From positions 419,883,162 to 419,947,161 of the forward strand of contig CM077675.1 in the NCBI GenBank assembly GCA_039707655.1: a DNA stretch of 64,000 bases, in the 5' to 3' direction. Both the position numbers and the translations under genes were made by a program. Position 1 is the first letter of the stretch, and each line of letters opens with the position of its first letter. Source of the DNA: Elymus sibiricus (lineage: Eukaryota; Streptophyta; Magnoliopsida; Poales; Poaceae). Under the pieces are notes generated by a model. That model was not told where the DNA came from. It did not search any database and saw nothing but the letters and a program-made list of their open reading frames with translations. This document shows, piece after piece, positions 33,601 through 45,600 of this stretch.

Positions 33601-36600
33601 GATCAATCTGTGGCCTCGACAACTCTATGCCTGGATATCCTAGAAGGTCAATCTGCATGAAACAAAGAACATGGGAAGCTAAATAATGAGAAGATGTATG
33701 TCTAAACAGATAAGAATATAAAACTATTGATTTACCTGAAACTGGCTCAACCATATAAACCGAGGTCCATGTGAATCAGGATGTAAGTTCACCATCCCAT
33801 CGGCTTGCCGAAGACCTGCGAAACGTGCCTGCATGTCCTCCCGCCAATCCTCTGGTACCTCCAACGGGCCTATGGCCTGGCCCGCCAAAGGTAGTCCCAA
33901 CAAGTAGGACACATCCTGGAGAGTAGGCGCCATCTCTCCCCAGGGAAAGTGAAACGTGTGAGTCTCAGGCCTCCATCGGTCCACTAAGCATGTGAGCAGT
34001 GACCTGTCGTAACCGAAACGTTTGTGCTTCTCTCTGTACTCATCGATGTCCTCAGTGCCCTCCTCAGATGCTGGGATGTGAACCCACTCCTCTTTAGTGG
34101 CCTCAACCATACGTGCCAAAGGTAAAAGTCCTGTCCAAGCTAGCCTGCAAAATAAGAATGCAAAATTCAATTAGTGTGTGCATATTTTCAAGTACTACTG
34201 GAATAAGAACGACACATACCTATTAGTCCAATCAGGGTGTATCATCCAGTCAGACTTTGGAGTGCGAGTGACCAACACAGGGAGCGCATGGCCAGTCTCC
34301 ATATGTGTAGCCCGATGTTTTACATCAATCGTAGGATTGAGCAAAGGATACGGAGCCATTTCTGCACAAAGTAAAACATAGTCCGCACATATTACAAAGT
34401 AAAACATAGTCCGCACATATTACAAAGTTAAACATAGTCCGCACATATTACAAAGTTAAACATAGTCCGCACATACTACAAAGTAAAACATAGTCCGCAC
34501 ATATTACAAAGTAAAACATAGTCTCTCTCCCTCACCCTCTCCGTCCACGTCGTCCTCGACTGCCTCGGCCACGTCCACGCCTTCCTACTGACGTTGCAGC
34601 CACTGGCATTGTAGCCGTCGATGTGGACGCACCAGCAGTATCACCACCAACGGTATGAGTGGGACAATATTTCATCCTGTGGCCATATCCAGCGCATAGC
34701 AAGCATTGTCTAGTATACCCACCAGCTTCCGATTCGTCCATATCATTACGGATGCGACATACCTTCCTTCTACCTCTACTTGTCCGCATCATATCTGGGT
34801 CTGGGATGTATTGCCTGTCATCCGGGACCATGTTGAAGTTACCCATAACTCTAAATCCAACCATCTCACCGGTCCAAGCATTCTGCACCGACTCTTTTAG
34901 ATAATATTGAGACACGAAAGAGATCGCGTCCATTTTTAACTATCCACATGCAGCCAACACATGTGAGCAAGGCAAGTGGAGCAGCTTCGGTTTGTTGCAT
35001 GTGCACTCACATGTTGGCCTGACTCCACTTCCAATTTTCACCTCGTGTGTCTTCAACTCATTTGCAGAACCGAATCTATCGGTAGGTAGGCGCACCTCAT
35101 ACCTCCTTTCTTGATTACCAATGGCTGTGACAGTGTGCAACTTTGCTTTTTTGAGCTTCTTCGCCATGTACTGTTGGGGAACGTTGCATGGGAAACAAAA
35201 ATTTTCCTACGCACACACAAGATCTATCCATGGTGATGAGCATCTACGAGAGGGAGAGTGAATCTACATACCCTTGTAGATCGCTAAGCGGAAGCGTTTA
35301 AGAAACGCGGTTGATGTAGTCGAACGTCTTCGCGATCCAAATCGCCGAGCGTCCCGCGATCCAATCACGATCCTTCCGATCTAGTGCCGAACGGACGGCA
35401 CCTCCGCGTTCAACACACGTACGGCTTGATGACGCCTTCACCTCCTCGATCCAGCGAGCGATGGTGAAGTAGTGGTTGAGTTCCAGCAGCACGACGGCGT
35501 GGTGATGGTGGTGAGGAACAATCTCTGCAGGGCTTCGCCAAGCGCTACGGAGATTATGACGGAGGAACTAGAGGGTTAGGGTTGCCGCACACGGCTTGGG
35601 GAAATCTTGATGTGTCCCGTGTGCTAGCCCTGCCCCTCTATTTATATGTTGAGCCTTGGGGTCTAAACTTGGAGTAAAAGCCTCCTCCAGGTCGGTTTTG
35701 CCCGCACAAGGTCGGTTTGGCCCGCAGGGAGAGAGTCCAACTCGGACCCCTGCCGAATCGTGCACAGCCGCACACAAGCGGTAGTACCGCTTCACACAAG
35801 CGGTAGTACCGCTTGGGCGGTAGTACCGCTTCACACAAGCGGTAGTACCGCTCCGGCGGTAGTACCGCTTCACCAAGCGGTAGTACCGCTTACGCGGCAG
35901 CAAAACTACTTTTGCACTTTCCAATACCTTGTGGGTTTTATCCTTTTGGCTCATATAAAGTGTTGCTGCACCCGAACACTTCGGTAAACATCCGGAACCC
36001 CTTCCGGTGAACTTCGGAACCCTTCCAGAGATCAAAACACTATTATCACATATATCAATCTTTACCTCCGGACTATTCCGGAGATCCTCGTCATGTCCGG
36101 GATCTTATCCGGGACTCCGAACAACTTTCGGTCACCAACATAATAACTCAATTATACTAATCGTCACCAAACGTTAAGTGTGTAGACCCTGCGGGTTCGA
36201 GAACTATGTAGACATGACCGAGACACCTCTACGGCCAATAACCAATAGCGGGACCTGGATGCCCATATTGGCTCCTACATATTCTACGAAGATCTTTATC
36301 GGTCGAACCTCTATGTCAAGGATTCAGTTAATCCCGTATGCTGTTCCCTTTGTTCTTCGGTATGTTACTTGCCCGAGATTCGATCGTCGGTATCACTATA
36401 CCTAGTTCAATCTCGTTACCGGCAAGTCTCTTTACTCGTTCCGTAATACAAGATCTCGTGGCTAATACTTTAGTCACATTGCTTGCAAGGCTCAATGTGA
36501 TGTTGTATTACCGAGTGGGCCCTGAGATACCTCTCCGTCACACGGAGTAACAAATCCCAGTCTTGATCCATGCCAACCCAACAGACACCCTCGGAGATAC

Positions 36601-39600
36601 CTGTAGAGCACCTTTATAGTCACCCAGTTACGTTGCGACGTTTGATACACACAAGGTATTCCTCCGGTGTCAGTGAGTTGCATGATCTCATGGTCAAAGG
36701 AACAGATACTTGACATGCAGAAAACAATAGCAATAAACTGACACGATCAAATGCTACGTTTACAGTTTGGGTCTTGTCCATCACATCATTCTCCTAATGA
36801 TGTGATCCCGTTATCAAATGACATCTCATGTCAATGGCTAGGAAACCTTAACCATCTTTGATCAACGAGCTAGTCAACTAGAGGCTTACTAGGGACACAG
36901 TGTTGTCTATGTACCCACACATGTATTTGAGTTTCCAATCAATACAATTATAGCATGGATAATAAACGATTATCATGAACAAGGAAATATAATAATAACC
37001 AATTTATTATTGCCTCTAGGGCATATTTCCAACAGTCTCCCACTTGCACTAGAGTCAATAATCTAGTTCACATCACTATGTGATTTACATTGTAATGAAT
37101 CGAACACCCATGCAGTTCTGGTGTTGTTCATGTTTAGCCTTTGGAAGAGGTTTAGTCATCGGATCTGCAACATTTAGATCCGTGTGTACTTTGCAAATAT
37201 TTATGTCGTCCTCCTTGATGTAATCGCGGATGGAATTGAAACGTCGCTTTATGTGTCTGGTCCTCTTGTGAAATCTTGGTTCCTTGGCTAGAGCAATGGC
37301 ACCAGTATTATCACAAAACAGAGTCATTGGGTTAAGTGCACTAGGCACTACTCCAAGATCTGTCATGAACTCCTTCATCCAGACACCTTCCTTCGCCGCC
37401 TCCGAGGCAGCGATGTACTCCGCTTCGCATGTAGAATCTGCTACCACGCTTTGCTTGGAACTGCACCAGCTAACCGCACCCCCATTAAGAATAAATACGT
37501 ATCCGGTTTGCGACTTAGAGTCATCCGGATCAGTGTCAAAGCTTGCATCGACGTAACCCTTTACGACGAGCTCTTGATCACCTCCATAAACGAGAAACAT
37601 GTCCTTAGTCCTTTTCAGGTATTTCAGGATATTCTTGACCGCCGTCCAGTGTTCCATTCCTGGATCACTTTGAAACCTTCCGGCCATACTTATGGCAAGG
37701 CTGACATCGGGTCTTGTGCACAGCATTGCATACATAATAGAGCCTATGGCTGAAGCATAGGGGATGACACTCATCTTTTCTCTATCTTCTGCAGTCACTG
37801 GGCATTGAGTCTTACTCAACTTCACACCTTGCAATACAGGCAAGAACCCCTTCTTGGACTGATCCATTTTGAACTTCTTCAAAACTTTGTCAAGGTATGT
37901 GCTTTGTGAAAGTCCTATTAAGCGTCTCGATCTATCTCTATAGATCTTGATGCCTAATATGAAAGCAGCTTCTCCTAGGTCCTTCATTGAAAAACTCTTG
38001 TTCAAATATTCCTTTACGCTTTCCAGCATTTCTATATTGTTTCCAATCAGCAATATGTCATCCACATATAATATTAGAAACGCTATAGAGCTCCCACTCA
38101 CTTTCTTGTAAATACAAGCTTCTCCGTAAACTTGTATAAACTCGAACGCTTTGATCACCTCATCAAAACGAAGATTCCAACTCCGAGATGCTTGCTGACG
38201 GACTTAAGCATCGCTACGGGTGAGAAGGTCTCATCGTAGTCAACTCCTTGAACTTGTGAAAAACCCTTTGCCACAAGTCGAGCTTTATAGACGGTGACAT
38301 TACCGTCCGCGTCCGTCTTCCTCTTAAAGATCCATTTGTTCTGAATGGCCTTACGCCCTTCAGGTAATACTTCCAAAGTCCAGACTTTGTTTTCATACAT
38401 GGATCCCATCTCGGATTTCATGGCCTCTAACCACTTCTCGGAATCCGGGCTCATCATCGCTTCTCCATAGCTCGTAGGTTCATCGTTGTTTAACAACATG
38501 ACCTCTAAGACAGGGTTGCCGTACCACTCAGGAGCAGTACGCGTCCTTGTCGACCTACGAGGTTCGATAGCAACTTGATCCAAAGCTTCATGATCATCAT
38601 CATTAACTTCCTCTTCAGCTAATGTAGGCTCCACAGAAACAACTTTCTGCGCTGCGCTACTCTCAGGTTGAAGTAAAGGTTCAACAACCTCATCAAGTTC
38701 TATCTTCCTCCCACTCAATTCTTTCGAGAGAAACTCTTTCTCAAGAAATGTTCCGTTTTTAGCGACAAACACTTTGCCTTCGGATCTGAGGTAGAAGGTA
38801 TACCCAACTGTCTCTTTTGGGTATCCTATGAAGACGCATTTCTACGCTTTGGGTTCCAGTTTTTCAGGCTGAAGCTTTTTGACATAAGCATCACATCCCC
38901 AAACTTTAAGAAACGACAGCTTTGGCTTCTTGTCAAACCAAAGTTCATATGGCGTTGTCTCAACGGATTTCGATGGTGCCCTATTTAAAGTGAATGCAGC
39001 TGTCTCTAATGCATAACCCCAAAACGATAGTGGCAAATCGGCAAGAGACATCATAGATCGCACCATATCCAATAAGGTACGATTACGACGTTCGGACACA
39101 CCATTACGTTGTGGTGTTCCAGGCGGTGTTAATTGTGAAACAATTCCACACTGTCTTAAGTGACTGCCAAACTCATAACTCAGATATTCTCCTCCTCGAT
39201 CAGATCGTAGGAATTTAATCTTCTTATTACGATGATTCTTAACTTCACTCGGAAATTGTTTGAACTTTTCAAATGTTTCAGACTTGTGTTTCATTAAGTA
39301 AATATACCCATATCTACTTAAGTCATCAGTGAAGGTGAGAAAGTAACGATAACCACCGCGCGCCTCAATGCTCATCGGACCGCACACATCACTATGTATG
39401 ATTTCCAATAAGTCACTTGCCCGTTCCATTATTCCAGAGAACGGCGTTTTAGTCATCTTGCCCATGAGGCATGGCTCACATGTGTCAAGTGATTCAAAAT
39501 CAAGTGACTCCAAAAGTCCATCAGCATGGAGCTTCCTCATGCGTTTTACGCCAATATGACCTAAACGGCAGTGCCACAAGAAAGTGGTATTATCATTATC

Positions 39601-42600
39601 AATTCTACATCTTTTGGCATCAATGTTATGAACATGTGTATCATTACTATCGAGATTCAACAAGAATAAACCCCTCACATTGGGTGCATGACCATAAAAG
39701 ATATTACTCATATAAATAGAACAACCATTATTCTCTGATTTAAATGAGTAACCGTCTCGCAATAAACAAGATCCAGATATAATGTTCATGCTTAACGCAG
39801 GCACCAAATAACACTTATTTAGGTTCATCACTAATCCCGACGGTAATCGAAGAGCGAGCGTGCCGACGGCGATCACATCAACCTTGGAACCATTTCCCAC
39901 TCGCATCGTCACTTCGTCCTTTGCCAGCCTCCGTCTATTCCGCAGTTCCTGTTTTGAGTTGCAAATATGAGCAACCGCACCGGTATCAAATACCCAGGCA
40001 CTACAACGAGAGTTGGTAAGGTACACATCAATAACATGTATATCATATATACCTTGTTTGTTGTTGGCCGCCTTCTTGTCAGCCAAATACTTGGGGCAAT
40101 TCCGCTTCCAGTGTCCAGTTCCCTTGCAATGAAAACACACAGTTTCTGGTTTGGGTCCAGCCTTGGGTTTCTTCACGAGAGGAGCAACTGCTTTGCCACT
40201 CTGCTTGGAGTTACCCTTCTTACCCTTGCCATATTTCTTGAAACTAGTGGTTTTATTGACCATCAACACTTGATGCTCCTTCTGAATTTCAGACTCAGCG
40301 GCTTTGAGCATCGCAAACAGCTCGGCGACTGACTTGTTCATCCCGTGCATGTTATAGTTCAACACGAAGCTCTTGTAGCTAGGTGGCAATGATTGAAGAA
40401 CTCTGTCAGTGATAGCCTCTGGCGGAAGGGGCATCCCTAACTCAGCCAGACGGGTGGAGTACCCAGACATTCTGAGCACGTGATCACTGATAGACCCGTT
40501 CTCCTCCATCTTGCAAGCATAGAATTTATCGGAGATCTCATATCTCTCGATCCGGGCATTCTTCTGAAAGATAAACTTCAACTCCTGGAACATCTCATAT
40601 GCTCCATGACGTTCAAAACGTCTTTGAAGTCCCGGTTCTAAGCCATACAACATTGCACATTGAACTATTGAGTAATCATCAGAACGAGCCTGCCAGGCGT
40701 TCACAACGTCTAGAGACTCAACTGGAGCGGGTGGATCACCAAGCGGTGCATCAAGGACATAAGCCTTCTGGGAAGCCGTAAGGATAATCCTTAGATTACG
40801 GGCCCAGTCCACAAAGTTACTTCCATCATCTTTCAACTTAGCTTTCTCTAGGAACGCATTAAAATACAGGGGTGCTACTGCGCGAGCCATGATCTACAAC
40901 ATAAATATAGCAAAGACAACTTAGACTATTGTTCTAGATAATGAGTTTAGTTAATCATATTACTTAAAAACTCCCACTCAAATTGACATCCCTCCGGTCA
41001 TTCGAGTGTAACATGATCCAAATCCACCAACTCAAGTCCGATCATCACGTGAGTTGAGGTGGTTTCAATGGTGAACATCTTCATGTTGATCATATCTACT
41101 ATATGACTCATGTTCGACCTTTCGGTCTCTTGTGTTCCGAGGCCATGTCTGTACATGCTAGGCTCGTCAAGTTTAACCCGAGTGTTCCGCACGTGCAACA
41201 TGGCTTGCACCCGTTGTATGCGAACGTAGAGTCTATCACACCCGATCATCACGGCGTGTCTCGAAACGACGAACTTTCGCAACGGTGCACACTTGGGGAG
41301 AACACAATTTATCTTGAAATTTAAGTGAGGGATCACCTTATAATGCTACCGTCGTCCTAAGCAAAATAAGATGCATAAAAGGATTAACATCACATGCAAA
41401 TCATAAGTGACATGATATGGCCATGAACTTGTGCTTTTGATCTCCATCTCCAAAGCACCGGCATGATCTCCATCGTCACCGGCATGACACCATGATCTCC
41501 ATCATCTTGATCTCCATCAACGTGTCGCCATAAGGTTGTCGCGCCGACTGTTGCTTCCACGACTATTGCTAACGTTTAGCGATAAAGTAAAGCATTACAT
41601 AGCGCTTAATGATTGACACGCAGGTCATACAATAATTAAAGACAACTCTATGGCTCCTGCCAGTTGCCGTACTCATCGACATGCAAGTCGTGATATTCTA
41701 TACAAAACATGATCATCTCATACATCACATATATCTCATCATGTAATTGGCCATATCACATCACAACATACCCTGCAAAAACAAGTTAGACGTCCTCTAA
41801 TTGTTGTTGCAAATTTTACGTGGCTGCTATGGGTTTGCAAGAACCGTTCTTACCTACGCAAAACCACAACGTGGTGTAGTGATTGCTTTTTGATCTTCTA
41901 AAAGAACCCTCTTCATTGAAATCGATTCAACTAAAGTGAGAGAGACAGACACCCGCTAGCCATCTTTATGCAACGAAGTTACATGTTAGTTGAAGGAACC
42001 TGTCTCGCGTAAGTGTACGCGTAATGTCGGTCCGGGCCGCTTCATCTCACAGTACCGCTGAATCAAATATCAACTAGTAACGGCAAGCAATATGTATACA
42101 CCCACGCCCACAACTCGTTTGTGTTCTACTCGAGATCTCATCTACGCATAGACCTAGCTCATGATGCCACTGTTGGGGAACGTTGCATGGGAAACAAAAA
42201 TTTTCCTACGCACACACAAGATCTATCCATGGTGATGAGCATCTACGAGAGGGAGAGTGAATCTACATACCCTTGTAGATCGCTAAGCGGAAGCGTTTAA
42301 GAAACGCGGTTGATGTAGTCGAACGTCTTCGCGATCCAAATCGCCGAGCGTCCCGCGATCCAATCACGATCCTTCCGATCTAGTGCCGAACGGACGGCAC
42401 CTCCGCGTTCAACACACGTACGGCTTGATGACGCCTTCACCTCCTCGATCCAGCGAGCGATGGTGAAGTAGTGGTTGAGTTCCAGCAGCACGACGGCGTG
42501 GTGATGGTGGTGAGGAACAATCTCTGCAGGGCTTCGCCAAGCGCTACGGAGATTATGACGGAGGAACTAGAGGGTTAGGGTTGCCGCACACGGCTTGGGG

Positions 42601-45600
42601 AAATCTTGATGTGTCCCGTGTGCTAGCCTTGCCCCTCTATTTATATGTTGAGCCTTGGGGTCTAAACTTGGAGTAAAAGCCTCCTCCAGGTCGGTTTTGC
42701 CCGCACAAGGTCGGTTTGGCCCGCAGGGAAAGAGTCCAACTCGGACCCCTGCCGAATCGTGCACAGCCGCACACAAGCGGTAGTACCGCTTCACACAAGC
42801 GGTAGTACCGCTTGGGCGGTAGTACCGCTTCACACAAGCGGTAGTACCGCTCCGGCGGTAGTACCGCTTCACCAAGCGGTAGTACCGCTTACGCGGCAGC
42901 AAAACTACTTTTGCACTTTCCAATACCTTGTGGGTTTTATCCTTTTGGCTCATATAAAGTGTTGCTGCACCCGAACACTTCGGTAAACATCCGGAACCCC
43001 TTCCGGTGAACTTCGGAACCCTTCCAGAGATCAAAACACTATTATCACATATATCAATCTTTACCTCCGGACTATTCCGGAGATCCTCGTCATGTCCGGG
43101 ATCTTATCCGGGACTCCGAACAACTTTCGGTCACCAACATAATAACTCAATTATACTAATCGTCACCAAACGTTAAGTGTGTAGACCCTGCGGGTTCGAG
43201 AACTATGTAGACATGACCGAGACACCTCTACGGCCAATAACCAATAGCGGGACCTGGATGCCCATATTGGCTCCTACATATTCTACGAAGATCTTTATCG
43301 GTCGAACCTCTATGTCAAGGATTCAGTTAATCCCGTATGCTGTTCCCTTTGTTCTTCGGTATGTTACTTGCCCGAGATTCGATCGTCGGTATCACTATAC
43401 CTAGTTCAATCTCGTTACCGGCAAGTCTCTTTACTCGTTCCGTAATACAAGATCTCGTGGCTAATACTTTAGTCACATTGCTTGCAAGGCTCAATGTGAT
43501 GTTGTATTACCGAGTGGGCCCTGAGATACCTCTCCGTCACACGGAGTAACAAATCCCAGTCTTGATCCATGCCAACCCAACAGACACCCTCGGAGATACC
43601 TGTAGAGCACCTTTATAGTCACCCAGTTACGTTGCGACGTTTGATACACACAAGGTATTCCTCCGGTGTCAGTGAGTTGCATGATCTCATGGTCAAAGGA
43701 ACAGATACTTGACATGCAGAAAACAATAGCAATAAACTGACACGATCAAATGCTACGTTTACAGTTTGGGTCTTGTCCATCACATCATTCTCCTAATGAT
43801 GTGATCCCGTTATCAAATGACATCTCATGTCAATGGCTAGGAAACCTTAACCATCTTTGATCAACGAGCTAGTCAACTAGAGGCTTACTAGGGACACAGT
43901 GTTGTCTATGTACCCACACATGTATTTGAGTTTCCAATCAATACAATTATAGCATGGATAATAAACGATTATCATGAACAAGGAAATATAATAATAACCA
44001 ATTTATTATTGCCTCTAGGGCATATTTCCAACATGTACCGCATAATCTTTTCACAGTAAGGTGTTTCGGGGTTCTTCTTAATATGCTTCTCAGATTTCAA
44101 GCGCCTATCTCTGAAATACCTCACCGTGCCATGAAAAACACCCTCGACAATTGCTGTTAGTGGCATACCCCTATTCCCTCTGAGGACAAAGTTATAAACC
44201 TCAGCAAGGTTGGTTGTCATGGTGCCATACCTCGCTCCATGGGTGTCATGAAGCAAAGACCACTTCACGGGAGGCTCTTTCTCTATCCACTGTGAAAAAT
44301 TCTTTATTGCCCTCCCCTTCTTTCTCTTCGTACCGGGCGGGTCAAATGCTCGCAAGTCACAAAGCTCAATTGGCTCTAGCTCTGTGTTAGTTGGTTGCTT
44401 AGCCTGTGCAGCTCTCCTTGCCTTAACCTGTGCCTTCGTGAACTCATCGAGCTTCTTCCACAAAAAATCATACTTTTTTTGTTGGTTTTGTGCGCACAGC
44501 TTTTTGAACATATTCATGAGGCGCTTATTCTTGAACTGGGAGTAAAAATTAGCCCCAAGATGGCGCATGCACCATCGGCTCTGCATGTCCTGCCATGGTG
44601 CTGGTTCGTTCCAACCTGGCGTCTGCAGTGCCCGAATGGCAGCTAGTATACCCGGATGCCTGTCATGAAGGATGCACACATTTGGCCGGTCCTTCACAAT
44701 TACAATTTTCAGCTGCCTGAAGAACCATAGCCAACTCTCCAAGTTCTCACCCTCCACGAAGGCCATAGCAAGTGGGAGGATCTGATTGTTGCCGTCCACG
44801 CCTATAGCGGTCAGGATCTGACCCCTGTACTTACCAGTGAGAAACGTACCATCCACACACAACACAGGCAGGCAATGACTGAAAGCTTCGATGCATATAG
44901 CGAAAGAGAAGAACACTCGATGCAGCACCTTATGATCTGGGAATTCGGGCAGCGTCAAGTGCTGGATGTCGACATGTGTGCCAGGATTCCTCGCCTGCAA
45001 TGTGTGCAGGAGACGGACAACATTATCATACGAGTCGATGAAGGTCCCAAACCTCTTCTCCATCGCTCTCTGCTTGGCCCTCCAAGCCTTCCCATACGGA
45101 ATTTCGTAACTATATCTGCTCTTAATTGCATTCTGAATGTGTTTCGCTTCCATGTCTTTCTTGCTCACTATCTCACTGAACATGACTTCCGCAATGAGAC
45201 TTGAAGTAAGGTTTGGATGATCCACCAGCGGATATTTCATCACACAATTGTGGGGCACAACCTTCGTCACAACCCAAGTCACGTCATACTTTGGAACGTG
45301 GGCGTGCACCTTCGCGGGACAACTATCCATAATACATGACAAAGTCAAGTTTTTTTTGGTTGATACGTCCGTTTGAAAAATCCTTTGCGTGGACATTGCC
45401 CACTCTGTCACGGCTGCCTTCAGATTTTTCTTTGTGGTATACATACCCCCTATTTCGACTTTGCTCCGATGATACTCCCAGGAAGATTCATGACCATCGT
45501 TAACGGTCATGCTGGTCGAGAGGCTCTGATTCCATGAAGCAGGAATCGGTACCTCCTCGTCGTTCTCTTCACCATCTTCTTCATTTGAGTTCTCGGAATC

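Larger units (their letters stand above)
22641..34359 (-). pseudogene. Plant mobile domain (PMD) protein gene of MULE2, intron hit by copia 1, two nonsense codons
   Basis: Start ATG at 34359. Exons that fit on the minus strand: 34359-34220, 34144-33736, 33652-33227, about 33140-32847, about 32785-32531, and 23441 down to the stop at 22641, with one more small intron near 22980-22920. The PMD core is LLTCLVDRWRPETHTFHFPWGEMAPTLQDVSYLLGLPLAG written in two adjoining parts (DRWRPETHTFHF; TLQDVSYLLGLPLAG), followed by the YLLWLF/NHVNTVD-type helices of the family. The C-terminus is Pro/Gln/His-rich and ends in RNVRPKNPLTLSGPRPRRQ. In-frame stops lie at 33058-33060 (TAG after DQVIW) and 23319-23321 (TGA). 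Copia 1 lies inside intron 23442-32530, which was 77 bp before the insertion. PMD proteins MAIN and MAIL1 act in transposon silencing in Arabidopsis; element-borne copies have no proven role. Confidence 0.75.
35172..44033 (-). mobile_element. Copia 2: very young but defective BARE/WIS/Angela-like element (8862 bp)
   Basis: Minus-strand element with LTRs at 42171-44033 (5') and 35172-37034 (3'), both 1863 bp. By eye they differ at two bases (near 35629/42628 and 35731/42730), about 0.1 percent, so it is younger than copia 1. The primer-site region reads TGGCATCATGAGC instead of TGGTATCAGAGC. The polyprotein has a nonsense codon and a 178 bp deletion in reverse transcriptase. Confidence 0.95.
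35167..44038. repeat. 5 bp target-site duplication of copia 2 (TGTAC)
   Basis: TGTAC at 35167-35171 and 44034-44038, inside the transposase ORF. Confidence 0.95.

Noticed and set aside
34368..34523. CRISPR-like array
   Set aside because: Direct units without unique spacers, in plant nuclear DNA; a simple tandem repeat.
43972..44033. C-terminal LEICPRGNNKLVIII extension of the transposase ORF
   Set aside because: It is the copia 2 LTR read through; the true continuation lies at 35166.
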